Assembly (NCBI RefSeq): GCF_043641075.1
Contig: NZ_JBHZRC010000001.1
Location: 310,001-374,000 of the forward strand
Length of the DNA: 64,000 nt
Direction: 5' to 3'
Origin: Bacillus_BD oryzisoli_A
Lineage (GTDB): Bacteria > Bacillota > Bacilli > Bacillales > Cytobacillaceae
The position numbers and the translations under genes are program-made. A model generated the notes under the pieces. It was not told the origin of the DNA, did no database searches, and saw only the letters and a list, made by a program, of their open reading frames with translations. This document shows positions 32,755 to 41,865 of this stretch, piece by piece. Numbering within the stretch: the first letter of the stretch is position 1; each line of letters opens with the position of its first letter.

Positions 32755-33540
32755 ATGGAAAAGTTAATGAAGGGCAAGAAAGGGCTTGTTCTTGGAGTGG
32801 CAAATGAAAACAGTATTGCTTGGGCGATTTCGAAACGATTAGCGGAAGAAGGAGCAGACCTGGCTTTTACCTATCAAAATGAAAAGACAGCGAATTATGT
32901 GATTCCTTTATTTCAATCAATTACTAGCTCTTTTTATGAAAGGACGGATTTAACAAATCCGGAGCAGGTAGCCTCTGTAATTGAAAAACTCAGTCATCAT
33001 TTTAATGGCCAGCTTGATTTTATTGTTCATGCTGTTGCAGGTGGACCAAATAAAGGAGAGTTGTCAGGAAAGTACATAGATGTTTCTTTAGAGGGATTTG
33101 TCAATTCGATGGTGGTTAGCGTCTATTCACTAACAGATATTGTAAAACAAACCTATCAAATGATGAAGAATCGGAATGCTTCGATTATTACGTTATCCTA
33201 TTATGGTTCGGAAAAAGTGGTGAAAAACTACAATGTAATGGGTGTGGCAAAGGCCGCGCTAGAGAGTAGTGTAAGATATCTTGCGTCAGATTTAGGGGAG
33301 TATGGCATCCGTGTAAATACTATATCTGCTGGAACGGTAAAAACACGTGCTGCAAGTGGAATAGGTGATTTTGACCAATTAATTGAATACACAAGTGAAC
33401 ATTCTCCATTAAAGCGGAATGCCACAATTGAGGAAATCGCAAACTCGTCCCTTTTTCTATTAAGTGATTTGAGTACAGGAATAACGGGACAAACCATTTA
33501 TGTAGATGCCGGATATAGTATAAAGGGAGATAATCAATAA
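32755..33540 (+). CDS. Enoyl-ACP reductase-like SDR (FabI paralogue)
   Basis: NAD(P)H-dependent reductase of the FabI branch of short-chain dehydrogenases, 261 aa. The divergent cofactor motif LVLGVANENSIAWAISKRLA and the catalytic Tyr-x6-Lys in KNYNVMGVAKAALESSVRYL are those of enoyl-ACP reductase, as is the C-terminal TGITGQTIYVDAGYSI. The ATG at 32755 follows AAAGGGGAAAG. It forms a two-gene operon with a MaoC hydratase 29 bp downstream, which suggests a special acyl chain or storage-lipid route, not the housekeeping fatty acid cycle. The true fabI is presumably elsewhere. Confidence 0.88.
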   Translation: MEKLMKGKKGLVLGVANENSIAWAISKRLAEEGADLAFTYQNEKTANYVIPLFQSITSSFYERTDLTNPEQVASVIEKLSHHFNGQLDFIVHAVAGGPNKGELSGKYIDVSLEGFVNSMVVSVYSLTDIVKQTYQMMKNRNASIITLSYYGSEKVVKNYNVMGVAKAALESSVRYLASDLGEYGIRVNTISAGTVKTRAASGIGDFDQLIEYTSEHSPLKRNATIEEIANSSLFLLSDLSTGITGQTIYVDAGYSIKGDNQ

Positions 33541-33569
33541 CGGAAACGAGCCAAAGGGGAGACATTATT

Positions 33570-34046
33570 ATGCAAAAAGAGTTAACATATGAAGAGATTC
33601 ACATAGGGGATCGTGCTGTTTTTTCTAAAACAATTTCAGAATTTGACATCTACCAATTTGCAGGAATTACAGGTGATTTTAATCCGATGCATATTGACGA
33701 AGAGTTTGCCGACAAGACGATTTTTAAGGATAGAATTGCACATGGCCTTTTAACAGGGAGTTTTATTTCGACTGTACTTGGTATGAAGCTCCCTGGACCC
33801 AATTCGATTTATTTATCGCAAAGCTTTCGATTTACAGCACCCGTTAAGGTTGGTGATACGATTAGTGCAATAGTAGAAGTCATTGAAAAACAGGATGATA
33901 AGAAATTTATTAAATTAAAAACACAGGTATGGAACCAGCGTCAAGAAATGGTGGTTGATGGAGAAGCGCTTGTCATGAAGAAAAAGCTTGACACTAATAA
34001 AGGGAGCTCAAATGGAGAAACCGTGTCAACCGCAAATAAGCAATAG
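33570..34046 (+). CDS. MaoC-like (R)-specific enoyl-CoA/ACP hydratase
   Basis: Hot-dog-fold hydratase of 158 aa, PhaJ-like. The hydratase 2 motif is complete: YQFAGITGDFNPMHIDEEFA with catalytic Asp and His, then RIAHGLLTGSFIS. Members hydrate trans-2-enoyl thioesters to (R)-3-hydroxyacyl forms, linking fatty acid metabolism to polyhydroxyalkanoate or special fatty acid synthesis. It is the second gene of an operon with the FabI-like reductase. The C-terminal tail (NKGSSNGETVSTANKQ) is longer than usual and probably disordered. Confidence 0.88.
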   Translation: MQKELTYEEIHIGDRAVFSKTISEFDIYQFAGITGDFNPMHIDEEFADKTIFKDRIAHGLLTGSFISTVLGMKLPGPNSIYLSQSFRFTAPVKVGDTISAIVEVIEKQDDKKFIKLKTQVWNQRQEMVVDGEALVMKKKLDTNKGSSNGETVSTANKQ

Positions 34047-34074
34047 CAGAGATAGCGGGAGATTTAAGGAAATA

Positions 34075-34104
34075 AGCTGTTCAAATGGCTGAACGGCTTT
34101 TTTC
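34075..34104 (+). terminator. Terminator after the hydratase
   Basis: AGCTGTTCA pairs with TGAACGGCT (one wobble), followed by TTTTTTC. Confidence 0.88.
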
Positions 34105-34210
34105 GTTCGTTTTGTATCGTATGAAGATCTGGACTGAGTGTATTTCTAGCTATAATTTTTCATAAATATAATAAAAGGGTAAAATGGTAAATAGAAAAGG
34201 AGTGAACTAC

Positions 34211-36019
34211 ATGAAATATATCGATACATGGGATTTAGATACTATTTTTCCAGGCGGAACGAAATCACCAGAATTACAAACAAAATTACATACCATTAAA
34301 GCTGAAATTCAGGACTATCAGAAGCTAATTCTAGAATGTAACTTTGAGGAAAATAAATCCGCTGAACCGTTAAAGGCACTGCTAAAAAAACAAGAAAGTA
34401 TTGAAAAAGGCTTAGGCCAAGCTGGTTCCTTTGTACATATGTGGCAGGATGCATATACGGATGACGAATACGCAAATGTAGTGATGGGACAAGTCATGGA
34501 CCTATCAAGTGAGGTTGAGAATTTATCGACTGCTATGACTAAAAAGCTTGTTGCTATTCCGGAAGAAGATTGGAAAGCTCTTTTACAGGATCGCGAATTA
34601 AGTGAGGTATCCTTTGCTCTGAATGAGATCCGTCATCATGGAAAACGTCTGTTATCTGAGGCTGAAGAAAAAATAATTACAGATTTAAATAATGATGGTA
34701 TTTCGGGTTGGAGCAGATTATATGATACAGCTGTCTCAATCATAACCATTCCTTTTACAGATAAAGAGGGTAACCATAAGGAATTTTCAGTAGGTCAGGC
34801 GATGAACCGGATGTACTCCGATCCAGACCCTGAAGTCCGAAAGCAGCTTTTTGAAAATTGGGAAGCGGCATGGACTAAATATGCGCCTATTTTTGCTGAT
34901 ACGCTGAATCATTTAGACGGCTACAGGATTACACTGCAACGAGCACATAATCGCGAAAGCTTCATGGATGAACCATTAGAATATAACAGAATGTCAAAAG
35001 ATACACTTGATGCGATGTGGACAGCTGTTTCAAATCATAAACAGCCCTTCATTCACTTTTTAAGACAAAAAGCAAAGGTTCTTGGTATGGAAAAATTAGG
35101 CTGGCAGGATATTGATGCCCCTATTGCATTAGGTGAATCAAAACCGAAGAAGTTCTCTTATGATGAAGCATGTGATTTTATCATAGAAAATTTTGCGAGC
35201 TTTGGGCCGCAATTATCATCTTTTGCTAAGAATGCCTTGGAAAATCGCTGGGTAGAGGCAGAGGATCGTCCGAAAAAACGTCCTGGCGGATACTGCGAGG
35301 AGCTTCCAGAATTTAAGGAATCACGTATCTTTATGACTTTTACAGGATCTCCATCAGATACAAGTACGTTAGCACATGAATTAGGCCATGCGTTTCATAG
35401 TTATGTGATGAGAGATTTGCCAAATTTAAACCGAGACTATGCAATGAATGTGGCAGAAACTGCAAGTACATTTGCAGAGACCATTATCAGCAATGCAACG
35501 GTAGCTAATGCAAAAACAAAAGAAGAAAAGGTTACACTGCTAAATACTAAAATGGAAAATGCGATCGCAATGTTTTTAAATATCCATGCCCGTTTTCTTT
35601 TTGAAAAATCCTTCTATGAAGAACGCTCAGAGGGAATTGTGTCGGAACAAAGATTGAATGAGTTAATGCTGAATGCGCAAAAGGAAGCTTATTGTGACAG
35701 CTTAGCCAGCTACCATCCGCATTTCTGGTGCAGTAAACTACATTTCTTTATTGATGATATTCCATTTTACAATTTCCCGTATACCTTTGGCTTCTTATTT
35801 AGTTTAGGAATCTATGCTGAATTCTTAAAGGAACCTAATGGATTCGAGGACAAATACATTGCCCTGTTACGTGATACGGGCTCAATGAAGGTCGAAGAAT
35901 TAGCCATGAAGCACTTAGGTGTGGACCTGACAAAGCCGGCTTTTTGGGAGGAAGGTATCGAGTTAATGGAGAAGGATGTGGAAGAATTTATTCAGTTGAC
36001 AAATGAAATGATGCAATAG
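34211..36019 (+). CDS. pepF: Oligoendopeptidase, M3 family (PepF type)
   Basis: Cytoplasmic zinc metallopeptidase of 602 aa that cleaves oligopeptides. The zinc motif HELGHAFH lies in SDTSTLAHELGHAFHSYVM, with the third ligand Glu in NVAETASTFAETI. The preceding GGYCEELPEFKESRIFMTFT is also characteristic of the PepF/M3B branch. ATG 34211 follows AAAGGAG; the longer in-frame start at 34184 precedes that site. In bacilli related enzymes are involved in peptide turnover and have been linked to sporulation signalling peptides. Monocistronic. Confidence 0.95.
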   Translation: MKYIDTWDLDTIFPGGTKSPELQTKLHTIKAEIQDYQKLILECNFEENKSAEPLKALLKKQESIEKGLGQAGSFVHMWQDAYTDDEYANVVMGQVMDLSSEVENLSTAMTKKLVAIPEEDWKALLQDRELSEVSFALNEIRHHGKRLLSEAEEKIITDLNNDGISGWSRLYDTAVSIITIPFTDKEGNHKEFSVGQAMNRMYSDPDPEVRKQLFENWEAAWTKYAPIFADTLNHLDGYRITLQRAHNRESFMDEPLEYNRMSKDTLDAMWTAVSNHKQPFIHFLRQKAKVLGMEKLGWQDIDAPIALGESKPKKFSYDEACDFIIENFASFGPQLSSFAKNALENRWVEAEDRPKKRPGGYCEELPEFKESRIFMTFTGSPSDTSTLAHELGHAFHSYVMRDLPNLNRDYAMNVAETASTFAETIISNATVANAKTKEEKVTLLNTKMENAIAMFLNIHARFLFEKSFYEERSEGIVSEQRLNELMLNAQKEAYCDSLASYHPHFWCSKLHFFIDDIPFYNFPYTFGFLFSLGIYAEFLKEPNGFEDKYIALLRDTGSMKVEELAMKHLGVDLTKPAFWEEGIELMEKDVEEFIQLTNEMMQ

Positions 36020-36029
36020 AGATCGATAA

Positions 36030-36199
36030 GCACCGCACAGTGAACCCTCACTGGAAAGTCCATACGAGACATTAACTCAGATAAACAATGAGCATAAAAT
36101 CTTGTTAGATCTTTTCAAAAAAAAGGATTTGGCTGAAATGGAACGTTTTATGAGAGAAGTACACTGGGATATTAATCAAGTTGATCAATTACCTCTATA
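36030..36199 (+). pseudogene. Remnant of a GntR/FCD-type regulator C-terminus
   Basis: Open frame without a start codon, ending in TAA at 36199. It encodes about 55 residues including YETLTQINNEHKILLDLF and KDLAEMERFMREVHWDIN. The pattern EHKxIxDxIxxxDxxxxExxMxxHxxxxx is that of the last helices of FCD domains in FadR-type GntR regulators. No DNA-binding part is present. It lies between pepF and a terminator in front of the acyl-CoA operon, so it could be the relic of that operon's former regulator. Confidence 0.5.
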
Positions 36200-36211
36200 A
36201 AAAATATAAAG

Positions 36212-36250
36212 AAAGACGATTTTGTTTAGGCAAAATCGTCTTTTTGTTTT
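36212..36250 (+). terminator. Terminator after the FCD remnant
   Basis: AAAGACGATTTTG pairs with CAAAATCGTCTTT over a 6-nt loop, followed by TTGTTTT. Confidence 0.92.
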
Positions 36251-36523
36251 AGAAAAGTATTACATTTGAAATGAATAAGTCTTCTGGTGATTAAACCATA
36301 GCCATATAAAATAACGTTAACCTCCATTCATGCTACTCCCTATTAACTACATTAAATCTACAGTATTTTTTATATTTTCCATAGATTCATGTCATTGTTT
36401 AAAAAATTATGATTTTTTAGAATATTATATGGAAAGGGTTTTCAAAACTACTGGCTCCATTATGAAATATTGGCGGTGAGTAGTTTCAATAATATTAATT
36501 CAATTTAAGGGAGTCGAAACACA
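36251..36523. other. Gene-free leader of the acyl-CoA operon
   Basis: AT-rich interval carrying the operon promoter region. No convincing FadR box, sigma-54 site or riboswitch was seen. GGGTTTTCAAAA near 36436 only loosely resembles a cre half. Confidence 0.35.
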
Positions 36524-37663
36524 ATGATTTTTAAATTATCTGAAGAACATGAAATGATTCGGAAAATGGTTCGTGACTTTGCAAAAAATGAAGTCGAGCC
36601 AACTGCAGCACAAAGAGATGAGGAACAGCAATTTGACCGTTCCATATTTGATACAATGGCGGAGCTTGGATTAACTGGTATTCCATGGCCGGAAGAGTAC
36701 GGTGGAATTGGAAGCGATTATTTAGCCTATTGTATTGCTGTAGAGGAGTTATCACGAGTAGATGCATCTGTCGGTGTTATGCTGTCCGCTCATACTTCAC
36801 TTGCTGGCTGGCCAGTTTATAAGTTTGGGACGGAAGAACAAAAACAAAAATATTTACGTCCAATGGCTCAAGGAGAAAAATTAGGTGCATATGGATTGAC
36901 TGAGCCTGGAAGCGGTTCTGATGCAAGCGGCATGAAAACAACAGCTCGCCTGGAGGGTGACCATTATGTTCTTAATGGGTCCAAGATTTTTATTACCAAT
37001 GGCGGACAAGCAGAGATTTATATTGTATTTGCTAGTACAGATTCGTCACAAGGAACAAGAGGGATTACAGCCTTTATAGTGGAAAGTAATTTCTCAGGCT
37101 TCTCGATTGGCAAGAAGGAAGACAAGATGGGTATTCGTTCATCGCCGACGACGGAAATCATTTTTGAGGACTGCAAGGTTCCTGTTGAAAATGTATTAGG
37201 GAAAGTTGGGGAAGGCTTCAAGATTGCCATGATGACATTGGATGGCGGCCGAAATGGTATTGCTGCACAAGCTGTCGGAATTGCTCAGGGTGCACTTGAT
37301 GCTGCGACAAATTATGCGAAAGAGCGTGTCCAATTTGGAAAGCCGATCTCAGAACAGCAAGGAGTAGCATTCAAGCTCGCAGATATGGCAACAAATGTTG
37401 AGGCAGCAAGACTATTAACCTATCAAGCTGCATACTTAGAATCTGCAGGTCTACCATACGGAAAAGAATCTGCAATGTCCAAGCTGTTCGCAGGTGATAC
37501 CGCTATGAAGGTAACTACAGAAGCCGTTCAGGTATTTGGCGGTTATGGATATACGAAGGAATACCCGGTTGAACGATATATGCGTGATGCAAAAATTACG
37601 CAAATTTACGAAGGTACACAGGAAATACAACGCTTAGTTATCTCACGTATGCTGACAAAGTAA
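36524..37663 (+). CDS. Acyl-CoA dehydrogenase
   Basis: FAD enzyme of 379 aa that desaturates acyl-CoA (probably butyryl-CoA or another short chain) and passes electrons to the EtfBA encoded next. Signatures: LGAYGLTEPGSGSDASGMKT for FAD/substrate binding, IFITNGGQAEIYIVF, and the C-terminal FAD motif QVFGGYGYTKEYPVERYMRD followed by KITQIYEGTQEIQRLVISR. The catalytic base Glu is in the YEGTQE segment. The N-terminus MIFKLSEEHEMIRKMVRDFA closely resembles B. subtilis AcdA. It is the first gene of a seven-gene beta-oxidation-like operon. Confidence 0.95.
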   Translation: MIFKLSEEHEMIRKMVRDFAKNEVEPTAAQRDEEQQFDRSIFDTMAELGLTGIPWPEEYGGIGSDYLAYCIAVEELSRVDASVGVMLSAHTSLAGWPVYKFGTEEQKQKYLRPMAQGEKLGAYGLTEPGSGSDASGMKTTARLEGDHYVLNGSKIFITNGGQAEIYIVFASTDSSQGTRGITAFIVESNFSGFSIGKKEDKMGIRSSPTTEIIFEDCKVPVENVLGKVGEGFKIAMMTLDGGRNGIAAQAVGIAQGALDAATNYAKERVQFGKPISEQQGVAFKLADMATNVEAARLLTYQAAYLESAGLPYGKESAMSKLFAGDTAMKVTTEAVQVFGGYGYTKEYPVERYMRDAKITQIYEGTQEIQRLVISRMLTK

Positions 37664-37678
37664 AGGTGAGCCCACCCC

Positions 37679-37745
37679 GTCTTTCGGCTGTACAGAACAA
37701 AAGAGCATTCTCTTCAATGAATCTGTTCCTACGGCCGCAAGACGT
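37679..37745 (+). other. Intra-operon stem-loop between the dehydrogenase and etfB
   Basis: CGTCTT..GGC pairs with GCC..AAGACG at the base, enclosing GAACA/TGTTC and AGAG/CTCT inner stems. There is no T-run, so it is not a simple terminator; it may adjust mRNA stability. Low confidence in any function. Confidence 0.4.
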
Positions 37746-37769
37746 AACAATGAAAATGGAGGGATACAG

Positions 37770-38540
37770 ATGAATATTTATGTAATCATGAAACGCACAT
37801 TTGATACAGAAGAAAAGGTCAATATTAAAGAAGGACAAGTTAATGAAGATGGTGCAACTTTTATTATCAATCCTTATGATGAATATGCAATTGAAGAAGC
37901 CATCACATTAAAAGAAGCTCATGGTGGTGAAGTGACTGTTGTTACAGTTGGTGACGAAGAATCTCAGAAGGAACTTCGTACGGCATTGGCTATGGGAGCT
38001 GATCGAGCTGTCCTAATCAATGATGAAGATGTTGAGGCAGGAGATGCTTTCTCTACTGCAAGCATTTTAAGTGCTTTTTTCAAAGATAAGGAGGCAGATA
38101 TCATTCTAGCTGGAAATGTAACTGTCGATGGCAGTACAGGACAAGTCGGCCCGAGACTTGCAGAGGAATTAGGGATAACAGCGGTTACTACAATAACAAA
38201 GTTAATGGTTGAAGGTAACAAAGCTGTAATCGAACGTGATGTTGAAGGTGATATCGAAATCATAGAAGCACAGCTTCCAATCTTAGTAACCTGCCAACAG
38301 GGATTAAATGAACCACGTTATCCCTCTCTACCGGGAATAATGAAAGCGAAGAAAAAGCCGCTTGAAGAACTTGAATTAGACGATTTAGACATCGATGAAG
38401 ACGATGTTGAAGCGAAAACAAAAACAATTGAGCTATTCTTACCACAAGCAAAAGCAGCAGGTAAAATCCTTGCAGGCGATATTAACCAGCAAGTAAAAGA
38501 GCTTGCCTCACTATTAAAAACAGAAGCAAAGGTTATTTAA
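37770..38540 (+). CDS. etfB: Electron transfer flavoprotein beta subunit
   Basis: 256-aa beta subunit of the ETF heterodimer that accepts electrons from the acyl-CoA dehydrogenase. It opens MNIYVIMKRTFDTEEKVNI and carries INPYDEYAIEEAITLKEAHG, the AMP-binding loop region ADIILAGNVTVDGSTGQVGP, and the recognition-loop segment GLNEPRYPSLPGIMKAKKKP that docks to dehydrogenases. etfA follows after 64 bp. The spacing and order acyl-CoA dehydrogenase-etfB-etfA are those of butyryl-CoA dehydrogenase modules in Firmicutes. Ribosome binding site GGAGGG. Confidence 0.95.
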   Translation: MNIYVIMKRTFDTEEKVNIKEGQVNEDGATFIINPYDEYAIEEAITLKEAHGGEVTVVTVGDEESQKELRTALAMGADRAVLINDEDVEAGDAFSTASILSAFFKDKEADIILAGNVTVDGSTGQVGPRLAEELGITAVTTITKLMVEGNKAVIERDVEGDIEIIEAQLPILVTCQQGLNEPRYPSLPGIMKAKKKPLEELELDDLDIDEDDVEAKTKTIELFLPQAKAAGKILAGDINQQVKELASLLKTEAKVI

Positions 38541-38604
38541 TAGACAAAAATTATTGGAGTAATATTTTATAAAAAAGAAAACGATCTACTGGGGAGGGAC
38601 CAAT

Positions 38605-39576
38605 ATGCCAAAAGTATTAGTATTAGGTGAAATACGTCAGGGTGAGTTACGTAATGTTTCCTTTGAAGCCATTGCAGCAGCGAAGCAGGTAGCAAAGGGA
38701 GGCGAAGTGGTTGGATTATTGCTGGGAGAAAATGCAGAAAATCTTGCCAAACAGATGATTCAATATGGTGCCGACCGTGTCTTAGTATCTGAACACAGCG
38801 ATTTACAGGCTTATACACCAGATGGGTTTACACAAGCTGTTTTACAGGTAGTAGAGTCAGAAAAACCTGAAGGATTGTTTATCGGACATACTTCAATCGG
38901 AAAAGATTTGGCACCGCGTATTGCGGCGAAGCTTAAATCAGGGTTAATTTCTGATGCCGTCAATCTTGAAGTAAGCGGAGATGACGTTGTATTCACTCGT
39001 CCAATATACTCCGGGAAAGCATTTGAGAAGAAAGTGGTAACAGATGGATTACTATTTGGCACAATTAGACCAAATAATATTAATCCGCTTGAAAAAGATG
39101 AAGCACGCAGCGGAGATATTACGTTGGTGGATCTTGAAATCAAAAACTTAAGGACGATTATTAAAGAAATCGTTCGTAAAACAGCTAGTGGTATTGATCT
39201 TTCAGAGGCGAAAATTATTGTATCAGGGGGACGTGGTGTTAAGAGTAAGGAAGGATTTAAGGTTCTTCAGGAGCTCGCAGATGCATTAGGCGGTGCTGTT
39301 GGTGCGTCGCGCGGTGCTTGTGATGCCGACTTTTGTGATTACGCGATGCAAATCGGTCAAACCGGGAAAGTCGTTACACCGGATCTTTATATTGCATGCG
39401 GAATTTCTGGTGCCATACAGCACGTTGCTGGAATGTCCAACTCAAAGGTGATAGTTGCCATTAATAAGGATCCTGAGGCAAATATTTTCAGTATTGCCGA
39501 ATATGGGATTGTCGGAGATTTATTTGAAGTTGTTCCATTATTAGTTGAAGAGTTTAAGAGTGTTGCAGTTAACTAA
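38605..39576 (+). CDS. etfA: Electron transfer flavoprotein alpha subunit
   Basis: 323-aa alpha subunit. The C-terminal FAD domain shows IIVSGGRGVKSKEGFKVLQE, GASRGACDADFCDYAMQIGQ, then the typical DLYIACGISGAIQHVAGMSN and IVAINKDPEANIF. In the housekeeping Bacillus type the middle motif usually reads GASRAAVDAGY; the CDADFCD variant with two cysteines resembles clostridial-type subunits, which may mean a transferred or second ETF copy. Electrons probably pass on to the membrane Fe-S oxidoreductase encoded next. Confidence 0.95.
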   Translation: MPKVLVLGEIRQGELRNVSFEAIAAAKQVAKGGEVVGLLLGENAENLAKQMIQYGADRVLVSEHSDLQAYTPDGFTQAVLQVVESEKPEGLFIGHTSIGKDLAPRIAAKLKSGLISDAVNLEVSGDDVVFTRPIYSGKAFEKKVVTDGLLFGTIRPNNINPLEKDEARSGDITLVDLEIKNLRTIIKEIVRKTASGIDLSEAKIIVSGGRGVKSKEGFKVLQELADALGGAVGASRGACDADFCDYAMQIGQTGKVVTPDLYIACGISGAIQHVAGMSNSKVIVAINKDPEANIFSIAEYGIVGDLFEVVPLLVEEFKSVAVN

Positions 39577-39640
39577 CATAATAAATTTTAATGGGAGGGG
39601 CTCATATCCTCCCGTTTATTTCAACCATGGGGGATGAAAG

Positions 39641-41719
39641 ATGTTATCATTACTGAATTTACTTGCTTTCCTAGCCGTGGCTGGATATGCAGTCTATTTA
39701 TTTATCAATCTTGTATATACTCGTGTTTTATTTATCAAGCTCGGCAAACAAGCACATTTTGAACCAAACCTGAAAGAAAGAATCAATCTCGTATTAAAAA
39801 ACGGCTTTGGTCAATCTAAATTATTTAAAGACAAGAAAAGCGGTATCATGCATTTAGTCTTATTTTACACTTTTTTTATCATCCAGGTAGGACTAATTGA
39901 ATTAATCATAAAGGGATTTAGTAAAGGCTATGAATTTCCTTTTGGTGAAGCGCATAAATATTTCAGTTTATTGCAGGAATGGGCAACGTTCCTTATGCTC
40001 CTTGCGGTTGTGTATGGCTTTTACCGCCGTTACGGAGAAAAGTTAAAGCGCTTGCAGTGGAAGCGTGATGGCAAAGCTGCATTTGTTTATATAGCACTAT
40101 GTACGCTAACTTCATCCATCCTGCTTACATTGGGATTCGAAGCGATCATGCTACATCATGAACCAAATCTCGTGTATGCTCCATTTTCCGGTACCGTTGC
40201 ACTGCTGTTTTCCGGTATCGGGACTAAGACTGGTACAGTGCTGTTCTATGTATTTTGGTGGGTACATATGTTAACTGTATTTACCTTTATGGTCTTTGTG
40301 CCACAGTCCAAGCAATTTCATGAGTTATTTGCAATGATCAATATTTTCTTTAAGAAAAGCGGCCCAGTAGGAAAATTAAAGAAAATTGATTTCGAGGATG
40401 AGACAGCGGAAGAATTCGGTGTCGGAAAAATTGAGGATTTTACACAGGCACAGCTAATTGATTTGTACGCATGTGCCGAATGCGGGCGATGCACAAATAT
40501 GTGCCCTGCTTCAGGAACTGGAAAAACATTGTCTCCAATGGATCTGATTGTGAAAATGAGAAATCATTTAACAGAAAAAGGAGCAGCGATTACCTCAAGA
40601 CAGCCATGGGCGCCTGCCTTTGCTTTTAAAAACACAAGAGCCAACCATCTGGCTTTAGCAGGAAGTGGTGCCGAAGAGGTTGCAGCGACTATGGAAAGTG
40701 TCCGTTTAATTGGGGATGTAATTACAGAGGAAGACATTTGGGCCTGTACAACTTGTCGAAACTGCGAGGACCAATGTCCCGTGGCGAACGAGCATGTGGA
40801 TAAAATAATCGACCTGCGCCGCTATCTTGTTTTAACCGAAGGAAACTTGAATAGTGATGCACAGCGTGCTATTACGAATATTGAAAGGCAGGGAAATCCT
40901 TGGGGAATGAACCGCAAGGAACGTGCTAATTGGCGTGAAGAATTGGAAAATGCGGCCGTTCCAACAGCAAAAGAATTGAAAAAGGCGGGAGAAGAGTTTG
41001 AGTATCTGTTCTTTGTCGGATCAATGGGCTCATATGATAACCGCAGTCAAAAGCTGACACAGTCATTCGTGCGCGTGCTGAATCAGGCAGGAGTAAAATT
41101 TGCTATTCTAGGTAACGAGGAAAAGAACTCCGGAGATACGCCGCGGAGAATTGGAAATGAATTTTTATTCCAGGAGCTGGCCAATGCCAATATTGAAACC
41201 TTTAAGAAGTATGATGTGAAGAAAATTGTTACGATGGATCCCCATGCCTTTAATACAATGAAAAATGAGTATCCAGAGTTCGGACTTGAAGCAGAAGTAT
41301 TCCATCATACAGAATTAATTGCTACATTATTAAAAGAAGGAAAATTGACTCCAAGGAATTCTGTTGAAGAAACGATTACCTTCCATGATTCCTGTTATTT
41401 AGGCCGCTATAATAATGTATATGATGCTCCACGTGAAATACTGCGAGCGATTCCAGGTGTTAAATTGGTTGAAGCTGAAAGAAACAGGGAGAATGCCATG
41501 TGCTGCGGTGCCGGCGGCGGGAGAATGTGGATGGAGGAAGATTCAGGCACACGTATTAATTTAGCTAGGACAGATCAGCTTCTGGAGAAGAATCCAACCA
41601 TTATTGCAAGTGGCTGTCCATATTGCTTAACCATGCTGGGCGATGGTACAAAGGCAAAAGAAGTGGATGAAAAAGTTCGTACGCATGATGTGGTAGAAAT
41701 ATTAGAAAAAGCACTGTAA
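39641..41719 (+). CDS. Membrane Fe-S oxidoreductase (FadF/YwjF-like)
   Basis: 692-aa fusion of a NarI-like membrane domain (about residues 1-230, five or six helices) and a HdrD/GlpC-like cytoplasmic part. Two ferredoxin [4Fe-4S] motifs, CAECGRCTNMCPA and CTTCRNCEDQCPV, are followed by two CCG domains (the second shows SCYLGRYNNVYDAPRE and AMCCGAGGGRMWMEED). Such proteins in Bacillus lie beside acyl-CoA dehydrogenases and are thought to carry electrons from ETF to menaquinone. Its position directly after etfBA supports this. Ribosome binding site GGGGGATG. Confidence 0.92.
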   Translation: MLSLLNLLAFLAVAGYAVYLFINLVYTRVLFIKLGKQAHFEPNLKERINLVLKNGFGQSKLFKDKKSGIMHLVLFYTFFIIQVGLIELIIKGFSKGYEFPFGEAHKYFSLLQEWATFLMLLAVVYGFYRRYGEKLKRLQWKRDGKAAFVYIALCTLTSSILLTLGFEAIMLHHEPNLVYAPFSGTVALLFSGIGTKTGTVLFYVFWWVHMLTVFTFMVFVPQSKQFHELFAMINIFFKKSGPVGKLKKIDFEDETAEEFGVGKIEDFTQAQLIDLYACAECGRCTNMCPASGTGKTLSPMDLIVKMRNHLTEKGAAITSRQPWAPAFAFKNTRANHLALAGSGAEEVAATMESVRLIGDVITEEDIWACTTCRNCEDQCPVANEHVDKIIDLRRYLVLTEGNLNSDAQRAITNIERQGNPWGMNRKERANWREELENAAVPTAKELKKAGEEFEYLFFVGSMGSYDNRSQKLTQSFVRVLNQAGVKFAILGNEEKNSGDTPRRIGNEFLFQELANANIETFKKYDVKKIVTMDPHAFNTMKNEYPEFGLEAEVFHHTELIATLLKEGKLTPRNSVEETITFHDSCYLGRYNNVYDAPREILRAIPGVKLVEAERNRENAMCCGAGGGRMWMEEDSGTRINLARTDQLLEKNPTIIASGCPYCLTMLGDGTKAKEVDEKVRTHDVVEILEKAL

Positions 41720-41865
41720 TGAAAAGACTGTCAGGAGTTGCCAACCAAGTACAAAAGATTGGCAGCTCCTCAAAGTGTCAAGAATCAATGCCCTATTATG
41801 CGTTGAAAAGTCTTACTATTCAAAATAGTATATAAAAAAATAAGAGGACTATTGGAGGAAACATC

